From: Nereocystis luetkeana
Taxonomy: Eukaryota > Sar > Phaeophyceae > Laminariales > Laminariaceae
Assembly: GCA_031213475.1 (NCBI GenBank)
Contig: JARUPZ010000013.1
Coordinates: 10,704,794 to 10,768,793 of the forward strand
Reading direction: 5' to 3'
Length of the DNA stretch: 64,000 nucleotides
Shown here: piece by piece, positions 11,701 to 21,100 of the stretch
How positions within the stretch are numbered: the first letter of the stretch is position 1
How the letters are laid out: each line of letters starts with the position of its first letter
The notes under the pieces: model-generated
Seen by the model: the letters and a program-made list of their open reading frames with translations, nothing else
Databases searched by the model: none
Told to the model about the DNA's origin: nothing
Position numbers and translations under genes: made by a program

Positions 11701-13282
11701 TCGGCGTTCGCACTCACCTCATTGACGATAAGATCAGCTATGGTGTTAGTGGCATTCGTCCTCGGGGGGGTGTGTCCTCATGCGAAGTATAGCCCGTGTT
11801 GCACGATACGTACGTCAGTTTGTTTTTTTGTACATGAGCAGTCAGCCAGCACGCTTTCGTGTTTCTGTGCGAACAGAAAGATGAAAGGAAACAGCACGCA
11901 CGTACGTACGCACGAGTACGTACACCGTCCTTTTTATTTTCGGTGTATCTCTCTTCTTTTCGAATTCTTGCGTTTTCTGATTTTTTTTTCTTTCGTTCAC
12001 CTCTCAGCTTCATTGTTCTTCTTGTTTTTTGTTTGGTCCGCCTGTTTTCATTCTCCCTCTCTCGTTCCCTTTCCGCACAAACACAGTAACTGACACTCAC
12101 ACTGTTTCATCAGTTTTTTTTACATTTTTGTTTTGTGCGATTCGAATTTTGAACAGCGTTTTTTGCGTCCCTCGCTCGTTTTCTTTCTCGCCCTCTCCCT
12201 GCTCCCAGGGAGGCGCAGATACACCCTTCGTCGTCTCTGTGGAGAAGAAATCCTCCTGCCAAGTGCGTCGTGTACACGGAGCTCCTGTCCACCAGCCGCG
12301 ACGTGAGTCTTGAAGCTAAACCCCTTCTAACCTATTCTTATGTTTTTTCAAATTTCCAAATTTCCATGTTTCCATATTTTCTCAATTTTGGTATCCCTGG
12401 TACGTGCGTACATATTTGCAGACGATTTTTCACGAGCAGCGCCAGGCGGTAACCTGGGTAAATTTGTAAGTTTGTAAATTTGGTGGAGAAAGAAACAATA
12501 ACCTTATACGAAGTATATACCGTAGCGGAGTTTTTTTTCCGAGTATTTTCTAACGGGCTCAAATCACTGCCGTTTATGACGCGACCAACGGAGGCTTGCG
12601 CGACCTATCAGTCGCAACAAGTTATGCCATACATGCGCGCGTAGATTTCTCTGGTTTGCACGCTCTCAGTTGAATGTTGGGGCATTGCATGCCGAAAAAC
12701 GGCCCACTGCGCGCTCTCCTCGTATTCTGTCCTCTGCACGCCTCCATTGAAATGAAATGAAACCCCTCCTTAGTGGTTTGCTTTTCGCCGCTCTTTTGTT
12801 TTTGTTCGTGGTTATTTTGTTCTTCATTATCTGCCCTCGACGGAAACGTAAGGACCGTTTCGGTACCCACATCAGCACGTAACATGCCCTACATTTCCGT
12901 CCAGAGTGGTTTTCGGTAAAAATATTTTGCTATGTACCGCACACATAGTCCCCCACCAATTCCGTACTGTTTTCCCCCGAAAAGGTGGGGATGCGGTTCT
13001 TAACAGGGATGTTCACCGTTGTGTTACAGGTACGTCAAAAAATGATCCCAAACAGATTCCAAGTTGTTTGTCCCCGAAAAAGTGTGTCTGGAAGTTTTTG
13101 ATTATTCTTTTCGCCGTCCCTCGTTGAACATCGTTTTTCGTTCGTCTTTCGTTGTTTTGTTTTTGTTTTTTGTTGTTTCGCGTTTTTTATTGTATTTCCT
13201 CTGCCGGCCTTAGTTCATCAAGACCGTCACGGCCGTCGATGCGTCTTGGCTCAGGGAGCTCGTGCCACAGTTCTTCAAGTAG
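828..13282 (+). CDS. DHX33: DHX33-like DEAH-box RNA helicase, C-terminal half (partial, 10 exons)
   Basis: This is the 3' part of an ATP-dependent RNA helicase gene; DHX33-type enzymes act in ribosome biogenesis and translation. Exons read from splice sites and frame: 828-899, 1578-1705, 2746-2812, 3898-4100, 5019-5109, 6969-7067, 7922-8044, 11000-11133, 12209-12302, 13214-13282 (stop TAG). All phases agree and they sum to 360 codons with stop. The first exon holds motif V ([11 protein letters not shown]). The second holds motif VI (QRAGRAGR, 1650-1673). Then follow the winged-helix/ratchet (HA2) region ([28 protein letters not shown]), WCRRNFVN, and the OB-fold end ([18 protein letters not shown]). 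The protein ends in FFK. The 359 residues match the C-terminal half of a ~700-aa DHX33-type protein; motifs I-III lie upstream of the window. One intron (11134-12208) has a GC donor. The family is certain; DHX33 over other DEAH members is inferred from the C-terminal pattern. Confidence 0.92.
1079..1400 (-). repeat. Poly-C-bounded dispersed repeat (copy 1)
   Basis: This ~320-bp unit matches, in reverse complement, the sequence at 29880-30195, including the flank CTCTGGAAGTGGCTACACCG. It is bounded by C-runs on both sides. Shared landmarks are CATGCGACTCGCC, CCCGACATGCTCCGTTCCAG and GAGGGTCTATGGTCATACGA. Confidence 0.85.
1848..1951 (+). repeat. Short inverted-repeat element, family A copy 1
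   Basis: About 103 bp. The ends read TACGGGGGACCATAGTTAA (here partly diverged) and its complement, around an asymmetric AT-rich core (CATAAAAACC...TTTAACCA...AATATTTGGTCC). The plus orientation is defined by the AATATTTGGTCC end lying to the right. No coding capacity. Confidence 0.85.
2404..2728. repeat. (TGTC)n microsatellite
   Basis: About 325 bp of CTGT tetranucleotide repeats with sporadic CTGC and TTAT variants. It lies just 5' of the exon at 2746. Confidence 0.97.
2850..2995. repeat. G/T-rich low-complexity tract
   Basis: Runs of G followed by GTT repeats, beginning 38 bases after the donor at 2813. No gene seen. Confidence 0.9.
3168..3830. repeat. Tandem satellite-like array, ~65-75 bp units
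   Basis: About eight to nine degenerate units share GACGGACGGCCGTCTAGA, a stretch like ATGTACTAGTTTTAG, GTGTGGGGAAGGC and GTTCAGGCCTGTGAC. Each unit contains the palindrome ACGGCCGT. It is interrupted at about 3500-3640 by unrelated sequence. It sits inside a helicase intron. Confidence 0.88.
4096..4184 (+). repeat. Tandem duplication of a splice donor
   Basis: Two ~45-bp units. GTCAGGTACTACGAATACCC at 4096 is the real exon end plus donor; GTCAGGTTCTACGAATCCC at 4141 is a decayed second copy. Splicing at the second donor would add about 45 bases and shift the frame. Confidence 0.75.
4205..4440. repeat. Dispersed repeat, family D copy
   Basis: Shares ACACACCCCCTCTGACGAAT, TCGACGAGATCTTCCCAGAG and TTCCAGGGTGTGTG with copies near 11550-11715, 60885-61050, 61360-61570 and 61640-61870. 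Confidence 0.65.
5285..5800. repeat. GATC-rich repeat, family F copy 1
   Basis: A run of ATCTACAGATAGATCAGATA units (~20-bp period, 5300-5480) is followed by GCAGATTTTACGGCTCCCAT, ATCATCTGCCCTGAAAGATC and related stretches. The same order recurs around 15470-15660, 28345-28625, 30700-30960, 49815-50110 and 51920-52610. Confidence 0.8.
6335..6672. repeat. Dispersed dimer repeat (copy 2)
   Basis: Same two units and spacer as 405-765 (AACCCATGATGGATCC, GAGGAGGCGGTCAGTC, ACGGCATATAGGCCATAG). A family A element lies directly after it. Confidence 0.8.
6675..6777 (+). repeat. Short inverted-repeat element, family A copy 2
   Basis: Near-complete copy with both ends (TACGGGGGACCATAGTTAAC and its counterpart GGCCCCCCGTA). 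Confidence 0.92.
7068..7223. repeat. (TATGG)n-type microsatellite starting at a splice donor
   Basis: TATGG/TGTGG pentamers begin within the donor GTAAGGTATGG of the exon ending at 7067, as if the array grew from the splice site. Confidence 0.9.
7663..7862 (-). repeat. Poly-C-bounded dispersed repeat (copy 2, truncated)
   Basis: Matches 1200-1390 in the same orientation (TCATGCGACTCGC, CGACGTGCTCCGTTCCAG, GGGTCTATGGTCATA). It ends in a C-run. Confidence 0.85.
8054..8147. repeat. Inverted-repeat element, family B copy 1
   Basis: A ~95-bp element with arms CCCAGTCCCGTTTTGGGGAC and GGGAGTGCGGTTCTAAAAGG. It begins 9 bases after a helicase splice donor. Confidence 0.85.
8405..8590 (+). repeat. 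GGGCTGTGAA-type dispersed repeat (copy 1)
   Basis: Starts TAGGGCTGTGAAGTGGCCGA. Related sequence starts at 43325 (TAGGGCTGTGAAATCGGCTG) and, reversed, lies around 62790-62960. The start resembles hAT-type ends, but no transposase was seen. Confidence 0.55.
8639..8742 (-). repeat. Short inverted-repeat element, family A copy 3
   Basis: Diverged copy in reverse orientation; both ends recognisable. Confidence 0.85.
8868..9050. repeat. GGGTCGGGTC-rich inverted repeat
   Basis: Left part CACGGGTCGGGTCGGGTC pairs with right part GACCCGACCTGACCCG. The outer ends TTCACGGGTCA and TGACCCGTGAA are inverted. No coding sequence. Confidence 0.75.
9053..9155 (-). repeat. Short inverted-repeat element, family A copy 4
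   Basis: Reverse-orientation copy with near-complete ends. Confidence 0.9.
9387..9462. repeat. Short inverted-repeat element, family C copy 1
   Basis: About 78 bp: CTGGACGGAAATGTAAGGAC at the left and GCTCCTTACATTCCCGTCCA at the right are inverted arms. Confidence 0.8.
9712..9793. repeat. Short inverted-repeat element, family C copy (diverged)
   Basis: TCTGGCAATGTAAGGACTGT and AGGTCCTTACGG...GCAGAGTGGT are weaker forms of the family C arms. Confidence 0.6.
10283..10376. repeat. Inverted-repeat element, family B copy 2
   Basis: AACCCCTTTTGAACCGCAGT at the left and ACTGCGGTTCGAAAGGGGTT at the right form a near-perfect 94-bp hairpin. Confidence 0.92.
10833..10911. repeat. Family C-like element (diverged)
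   Basis: CTTCGGACGGAATTATAAGG and a decayed right arm (ATATTTCCTCATAGTG). Confidence 0.45.
11134..11139 (+). promoter_or_regulatory. Non-canonical GC splice donor (helicase gene)
   Basis: The exon ends GGC AG and the intron starts GCAAGT. The acceptor CCCAG is at 12204-12208. Joining gives [11 protein letters not shown], matching the conserved IHPSS block in the right frame. No nearby GT restores it. Confidence 0.85.
11550..11715. repeat. Dispersed repeat, family D copy
   Basis: ATCACACCCCCCAGGACGAA, then CGAAGATGGTGGC and CATGGACGCATCGATCGCTC, as in the 61.4-61.9 kb copies. Confidence 0.65.
12831..12912. repeat. Short inverted-repeat element, family C copy 2
   Basis: CGACGGAAACGTAAGGACCG at the left; CCTACATTTCCGTCCAGAGT at the right. 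Confidence 0.8.
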
Positions 13283-15072
13283 TCGAGTTCTACAAAAGAC
13301 AGGCGTTTTGTTGCGACGGGGGAGCAGGTCCTGACGTTGGGCAATGCCCATGTTGCCGGATCGACGTTGATACTGGACTAGCCCAGCCTAGCTACATAGC
13401 GTTGGGGTGTCGGTGTTGTTGCGACCCGGCCAATACTTTTCCAAGGATACTGCTGCTACGGATGCGCCACTCTGACCGGGAATATAAAATACGTTTTTTT
13501 TTGTATTGATAGCCCAAACGGGGGCTACGTTCACGGCCATACCTATGTGATTGATTGTTCTTTCCGGACTTGGCAGGCAAAACGTCGAAACATGCATAAA
13601 CGATACCTGTATCATACCGGGCATAGCTTAATGTATGGTATGAGGATCCCTAGATAGAGGGGATTCACCTGTTAGTCGACACTATGGTTGGAGCTCACTG
13701 TGTACGATACAAATAATGATACTGTAGAATGCAGATAAACCTAACCAAACCCTAAGCCAATCAGATTATATCGATCTAGTATTGTTTGGGGTTTTTAAAT
13801 GGTCTCTCTGTCTCGCACACAGTGTGCTCCAACGAAATCCCTTTCTCTCTAGGGTGTGTGCGATCATCCGTTTTGGAGGTTGGGTTATAGAATGAACTGG
13901 AGGCAACAGGAGGAGTTGGTTGGTTAAATAAGCAAATCCGGTGGTCCACAGAGTTAACCCAGCCCACAGACTTAACCCGGCCCAAGAATGGTTAGACTGA
14001 AAGCATCAATTTGGTCACTTTTTCCCACAGACTTTAGGATGATCCCACCTACTGTATTTACTCAGTTCTCATCCACGGCCACTTCTCCTTCCCTGCGTGT
14101 GCTCAACTGAATCCCACGATCCACATTTACCCGGTTCTTGTACCTGTGCTATGATACCATCATCGGGTTGCACATGGCTTCTTATAGGATTCATCCGATG
14201 GACCATCCCATGACCTACTACTTCAGCAGTATAGATACTAGCGATACATGATTTAGCCGATTTATCTAAAACTATTAATTAATAGTGTACATAGCTGTCG
14301 CGACTCGCGCACCAGGACGATGTTCTCGTAACAACTGTCGTGAACTTATTTGTTTGCGTTGGTGTGATTCCCCTCTTGCCTTGTCGTGATTGACTACTAA
14401 TACCACGCTATTTAATCGCCGGTCGTCGTTGCTTTCTTGTGGTTGTATTGTATTACACTTACGTTCCAGGGTATTGCAATATTGAAACAGGCGGCCGCCC
14501 CCCCCCCCTCGCAGGATGTGGGCGTAAGAATATCGTTGTAGAGAGGTTGAACAATCTAGTCTAGCAAACCCCACAAAGCGTCGGCAACCTTTCAATTCGG
14601 TATACATACGCCTAAGTTATTTGTGCAACGCCGTTTCCTTAAGGACTTACTTGTTTATGCCTACAATGTGCAGGGGGGTGTCGGCCGGCTCTGCTGTTAC
14701 TTTTTTTGCTAAAACCCTTACCCCCAACTCCATACATTTAGCCCCCTTGACATGGAATCTTCGAATTTTCAGTCTTCCGGGGAGATACCATAACAGGTGA
14801 CAATCTACAGCTGTGAATAGCTGCGGCAGTATAATATTTTAGGTTTTTGTCTGCTATTAATAGTCTCCTTTTTGCTTCCCTGATGGTGTCCGCAGTGGTG
14901 GAGTGCGTATGTATGCTTGTTTTTTGTTTTTGCCTCTGTTTTACTACCGAGGTATTTCTTCCACTCCAGAGTTATTGGAGCCTGTCCTGCGACCACGGAC
15001 TGCATTGTATTGTGGCGATGAGTTGATGCGAGAACAGCAACAGCAACAACAACAACAACAGTTAACTATTAT

Positions 15073-15114
15073 ACTATTTTTAATATTTGGTCCTATTTAC
15101 TATGGTCCCCCGTA
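15073..15114 (+). repeat. Family A element, right half only
   Basis: Retains TAATATTTGGTCC and TATGGTCCCCCGTA; the left half is missing. Confidence 0.8.
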
Positions 15115-15184
15115 ATAATAGAGCATCGAGATCGTGGGATCCTAACCTGTGCCGTTATGATATACGTTGTGCAAGATCTATCTG

Positions 15185-15395
15185 TCTGTGCATGTACCTG
15201 GTATGTAGTACAATTCGATGCGAGTCGACGAGGGAAGAAAAGGCTGAAATCTTCTCGCGATAAAAATGAAGGCACGTACCGTAGCGGGAAGGGGGGAGAA
15301 GAGCCTGCTATGTGACCCCGGATCTGAGTTACGAGTTGGAATGAGAGAGAGAAGAGGATGTGCGAAGGTAATTAATGGGATGAGCAAAAAAAAAA
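15185..15395. repeat. Dispersed repeat shared with 19385-19590
   Basis: AATTCGATGCGAGT, TCTCGCGATAAAAATGAAGG and GTGACCCCGGATCTGAGT here are the reverse complement of the 19.4-19.6 kb stretch. A shorter related piece (AGAGGGATCTGAGCTACGA) is near 46450. Confidence 0.75.
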
Positions 15396-15469
15396 AAAAA
15401 AAAATGTAAATGTACGCACATACATGTATACTCTAATTAATAGTAAAAGTGCAGACCCGACTCTCGGGA

Positions 15470-15660
15470 AAGGTGCGCTACAGGTTGCGCAGATTTTACG
15501 GCCCCCGCCCGAGAGCTATTAATAGGTCATCATACAGGTCACGGAATCTAAAGCAGCAGCAGTATTATATATATATAGCATCTGCCCTAAAATGTCTACG
15601 TCATGAATCATGAACTACTACTACTACGTACTGGGGATCGGTGATCTTACCCCTGTGTAA
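15470..15660. repeat. Family F fragment
   Basis: GCGCAGATTTTACGGCCCCC, CATCTGCCCTAAAATGTCTA and GGTGATCTTACCCCTGTG match the right part of 5285-5800. Confidence 0.65.
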
Positions 15661-16199
15661 CATGTGTAACCAGTTGTTGTCTCTTGTTGTTGTCTTCACA
15701 TTAAATCGTCCTTTCTACCCAGCTTCATCAGTACACCCACAGTGTCCGTCCTGATTCCCTATCCTAGAGAGATACTGATTTTTCTGTGGTCACAGACTCT
15801 GAGACAGAGGAAGACCAAACTATTAATACCTGGTACTAAATACTACCAGTAATACTGGTTACCAGGTATTCTGAAACCGTTTTTGGGGGGGTTCACGTGT
15901 TCACGGTTTACGGTTTACGCGTGATCTTCTGTGGTAATGGTGGCAGAGGAGCCCTCCCAAGCAACATCAAGCCGGTAGGTCAGGGCCATAACGCCCCGTC
16001 CCGTCCCGCCGCGCTGACAAATCGTGTGCGTACCGTGTAGCAACAGGCAACACAGGCGAGATGGCCATACAGCAGTATTTCCGACATGATTTCCTCGAAA
16101 ACGGGGAGAAGAGTGCACAACAAGCGCCGACCGATGCATGCATTTTAATATCCGGTCTGTCTGTGGAAAGATCTCGACGATACAATTTTCGCTGTGTGA

Positions 16200-16383
16200 C
16201 GTACCACTCTGTCCCTGAAAATAAGGAACATTTGAATTGAATAATGATATTAAAAAGGTGCTTTTATTTTGGGAAAATATTTTTCGCTGTGTCCCTGAAC
16301 ATAAGGTACGTGCAAGTATAATAACAATATTCAAAAATGACTTATATTTTGGGACATTGTGGTATTATTGGGGAAAATCCTGA
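16200..16383. repeat. Paired GTCCCTGAACATAAGG repeat
   Basis: Two related units (TGTCCCTGAAAATAAGGAAC and TGTCCCTGAACATAAGGTAC), each followed by AT-rich sequence and TTATTTTGGGA. A related unit is at 61895-61975. Confidence 0.6.
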
Positions 16384-16467
16384 ACCACTCTGGGTGGAAA
16401 TATTAGGACCGTTTAGAGCTTCATGTTCCACCCAGGTGTGCCTTACATTTTCGTTCAGAGTGTTTTC
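16384..16467. repeat. Short inverted-repeat element, family C copy 3
   Basis: ACCACTCTGGGTGGAAATAT at the left; CCTTACATTTTCGTTCAGAG at the right. Confidence 0.7.
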
Positions 16468-18117
16468 TTGTATCTAACTTTTCTTGGGTCTTGCACGGGT
16501 GATGGGTGTAGCATACCAAGCGTATACATACCTGGTACCTGGTGCGCTGCTGTAGCAGGCACTGCTGTTAGTACTCGTACGCGTGCATCGTACACATATA
16601 TATGATACGTGCGCGTAGCTCGATTTGGTCGAGCTTTCGCGTTTGGCCCGTACGAGTCACAGCAGTTGTACGGCTGTGGTGTGTGGGTGTGGGTGATGTG
16701 CTTCCGGTGGTGGTGATCGAAAATTCGAAAATTGAATAAAATGATGACAACGAAAAACAGAATTATTTTTCCAACATTATTATTTGAATTCGCCCAGGAT
16801 CGCGACATCGATCGACATCGCGTCTGTCTCTCAACACGAAGGTCTGTGCGTTTGTCATCGGAAAGCACGTAACACTACATGCCCTTCTCTCTTCCGTTAC
16901 GCTCGTCTTAGCTGTACGACCGTATCAGGGAAGTTTCAGGGAAAAAAGGATTCGCTTTATTGCTCGCACGCTTTTTTTGTCGGGTTCGTAGCTTGCTTGG
17001 AAAGGTATGGGCAACACACCCAAGTTGTACACACTTTGAAATGGAAAAGAAAAACAGAACAAAATACAAAGACAAAAGGGGAAAAAAATGAAACCGCCGT
17101 TTTGATACTAATAACAAGTAATATAGGTTTCATTTCCTTCCGGTTGTATGATGACTGACGTGCAGTCGAGTCGAGTCGCCCAGAAAAAAATGTCACGAAA
17201 AATTGTACCCAGGAAAAAAAACTTTGCGCCTGTCGTACAATCCACAACATCCTTGCTTCCTTTGGCATCGGGCGCACCCCCCTATCACCCCACCGAGCAC
17301 GGTGCTTGCAAGCCGTGGTGTCGGTAGTTTCTGATCGCTTGGTGTTATCGTTTCTGCAGCGTATCGCGGCTGGATTGCTCCTGGTGGTGGCCGAAACAAC
17401 AGCGAGCCAGCAGGTCAGTGAAAGGTACACGATCATCCTGTTCAAAAACGTTTGTTTGTGCTGACTGCTGTTGTATCGCGATCCAGCTAAAAGCACTACC
17501 AGGTACATCAGTAGGCGCGGCACTGCTGTCTCCTGTGTACGAACGAACGGTGGCATGTGTACGGTCTGCTTCGTGTTCCTATCGGCATGTCGTAGGTGTA
17601 CAGTTTGCTGATTCGTGTCTTGCCTTGTCTGCTGCAGCCGCATCTATGACTAAAATAACTCGTTGCTTGTGCTGATCCAAACCCAACAATTCAGTCGTTT
17701 TTTCCGAAACCATAGCAACACAGCAGCCCCTAGAGCGGTTTCGGATTGTGTGCGGCGGTGAACGGAGCGATCCGGTAACACGCGAATGTCCAGTAGCGTT
17801 GAAGCGTGCACCCACGCGCTACCCACTACCCCGTGTAGTTATAGTCCACCGCAGCAGTCTCCTCATTGAAAGTAGATACCAGAGGTACCTCTGGTATACG
17901 TCTGCTGCGACACAGTGGAGGTATCATACTGCTGTACTCGTAGATCAGGCACGATCTGGCAGAAAAACACCCAACTTCTCTGAACTACTTTCAGAAAAAT
18001 ATCTTACCGGTACGTCTTGTTTTTTACTCGCGTATTGAAACCCTCGAAATCCACCCCCTCTTCTGTGTTGCTCGTTGACTGCTACTCGTATCCTATATAA
18101 TCTATGTACAGGGAGGG

Positions 18118-21100
18118 ATGGATTCCCGCCTGATGGACGTTGCGACGGAGGCCCCCGGGCTCGCGCTCAGGATAGGCTCTGCCGTGTCAGACTTGGCAGC
18201 CTTCGTCGTTGACATCGGGCAGGACTTTCCGTTGATCTACGTGGTTCTCAAGACCCTCAAGAATATTCGGGATAAGGTGGACACCATCAAGAACAACCAG
18301 GCGGCGCTCGACGCGCTGCACCAGCGCTGCACGTGCATCACCGCCTGCGTCATCGTCAAGTGCAGGCGCAGCCCTCCGTCCGAGGTCGACATCACGCCTC
18401 TCGTCGAAAGGATCGAGGAGGTGCACGGGTTGGTGGAGAGATTCAGCCTGCGAACGAGGATCTCGCGGGTCCTGAAAGCTTCCAGCGACAAGGTTGAGAT
18501 CGTGCACATGCACGATCGGATTGGGGAGCTGACGGATGACATGGGTCTGGCGGGAATACTGGCGGTGGAGCGTGATGTGAACGACCTCAAGGGGCTCTTG
18601 GTGAGAGCTGTGCTACATGAACATGACCATGACATGACCATGACATGACATGACAAGGGAGTTGTGAATTGTTGTACTGGTATTCGTATGCGCGCGGAAA
18701 AGGAAGAAAACATATGGTTCACTTCGCTGGCCTGCGCTGACTGTTGTTCTTTTCTCTACGTGTAAAACTGCTGTATAGACCTGATACGTGTATACTCTTA
18801 CGAGTAGTCGCATTCAAGCGATAAACCGTATTTTGTTATATTATTTTTCTTTGTCAAAACCAACGCAAGTACAGAGCAACATACCAGGTACCAGGTAGTG
18901 AACATCTCTATTATTATTTATCTTGCCATCCGACAAAGTGCAGCATGATCTTCAACATTGATCACTTTCGTATCACTTTCCGATACTCGTATTATAGCAG
19001 TAAATCAGTAAAAACGTAGGTACCTGGTGCATATTGCATATCTCCTGGTACTGTGTACTGTTTGGCGTTCCCTTTACCGCCGTGCAAAGTGCAAGTATTA
19101 ATAGTATTACAGCATCGCTGCAGCGGTCACAATGCTGGCAAGGATACGGAATACATTGACATTATTCTTGAGTGATCGACGTTGGAGCTCATTGTCGGGC
19201 GGCGAACTATTACGGGGGACCATTGTTAATAGGACCTATGGTATACATAAAAACCTATATATTTAACCATTTTTACTAACAATATTTGGTCCTATTAACT
19301 ATGGTCCCCCGTAACATTAATAATGAAAACACCATCATTATATTTTTTTCCCATCCCATTTATTATCTTCGCCCTTCTTTTCTCTCTCCCTTACACACTA
19401 AGTCTCTATCAATAGTCGTAATCCAGATCCGGGGTCACATACATGGCAGGCTCTTCTCCCTCTTGCCCACTACGGTTCTTTCCTTCCTTGTGTCTTTATC
19501 GCGAGAATATTTTTGCCCTCTTTTCCCTCGCCCACTCTCATCGAATTGCGCCTACGCACGCTACTGGACCAGGTGCTCTCACTAGTTGGTTCCATGTTTT
19601 ATTGTACTTGGCGAATATACTCTAAAACGTTCGACCCACGTGGGATTCGAACTATAGCATCAATCAACTATTAGCAACATTGGAGGGTACCACTACAGCT
19701 CACTGGGGCGAGCACCTTACCGCTGCTGTACGTGTACAGCAGTGTAAGAAACGGGGATGCCCCCGCAGCCCCAACAATATAGTGCCAGCACTTGAAACGC
19801 AACTTAGTTGATCGGTCATAACTTTCGACTGCTATCTCTGATTTCGACCTTGCTTTTATACTTTTCATTCATGGCAAGCCCATCGTTGTTATCATCTTTT
19901 CCCCGTTTCGCTTTTTGCTGTCGCTATGTACCAGGAAAATGTATGGTCCCCACAAGGGTTAATTGGCAAAACCCGGGGGAAGGGTAAACACGTGTGTATC
20001 TAACATATCCCAAGCAACATCCTAACACGTCCATACCTCTGTTTTTCGTTACCCCCTCCCCTCCGTATGATGATAGGAAACCGTCGACACAAAGGCGGAC
20101 CAAATATTAACCCGACTGCCGAAGCCGCCAACAAAACTCGCCAAGGTGCCCAAGGGAACCCCGGCGCGGAAAACCTGGCACATAAAGCGGCAGCGAGTCA
20201 TGGACACCGTGTGCGAGGGACTCTTCCGCGAGGGAGGGCCCCACCACGTCGGACTCGTGGGTGACAGCGGGTCGGGCAAGACCACGGCGGCGTCCGAAAT
20301 CGTCCGGAGCTCGGAGGTGCAGGAGTTTTTTTCGGACGGCATTGTCTGGCTGTCCGTGGACAAGGGGGCGAAAGCGCGGCTCCCGTCCCTGATGTTAGAC
20401 CTCGCCAGAATGGTGCACGAGGACATCGGGGGAAGCTTGGGAAAGCCCCCGAGTGGAAGCAAGGGCGGCGAGGGGTACACGAAGGACCTCATGGATGGGC
20501 GCCAGGGGGGGGGGAAGAAGCTTAGGTGTTTGCTGGTGGCAGACAATGTTTGGGAGAAAAAAGTGGTCTCGCGGCTGAGGAAGACGGGGATGTGGGTCCT
20601 CACGACCACCCGAGATGAGCGGCTCGTCGAGGGCGGGTGCGGCGAGGCGGTAGTGATCGATGAAATGTCCGAGGAGGACGCCGAGTCGGTGCTCATTGGA
20701 GCGTCGGAGCTGCCGGCGGGGTCCCACCTACCGGAGGCTGCCAAAGACGTCGCCTCGCTGTGCGGCCGTGTGGCGATGGATCTAGCCTTCGTCGGGAGGT
20801 GGAGCACCACCCGCGGCAGGGGAGACCCCCTAGCTTGGTCGGAATCTGCGGAGAAAATTCGCGTCGAGCTGGAGAAGGTGGCAGCGGCGGAGGCGTCGGC
20901 CAGGAGGGGGGGAAGGGCTGAAGCGGAGCCGGTGAAAGGAGGGGTTGGGGTGGGGGTGGGCGCGGGGACGGGGGCAGAGGCGGGAGGGCAGGAGGGGGGG
21001 AGGGGGTCCGATTCAGACCGCGATGGTGAAGACAACGCGCGCGCGAAGCAGCGGCGCGCTATTCTTCGCGCGGGGTTCGATCACCTCGCTACCGGCACGG

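Larger units (their letters stand above)
13283..18117. other. Intergenic region between helicase and NLR genes
   Basis: No coding region was recognised in 4.8 kb. It holds fragments of families A, C and F, a repeat shared with 19385-19590, a poly-A run at 15386-15405, CAA/CAG repeats at 15038-15061, and scattered TACCAGGTA motifs. TATATAATC at 18093-18101, just before the NLR start, is TATA-like, but it is followed by an acceptor-like TACAG, so a 5'UTR intron end is equally possible. Confidence 0.6.

Noticed and set aside
20049-21035. 328-residue minus-strand open frame
   Set aside because: It is antisense to the NB-ARC exon and Ser/Pro-rich only because of GC-rich codons on the other strand. 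The plus frame carries clear P-loop and MHD motifs.
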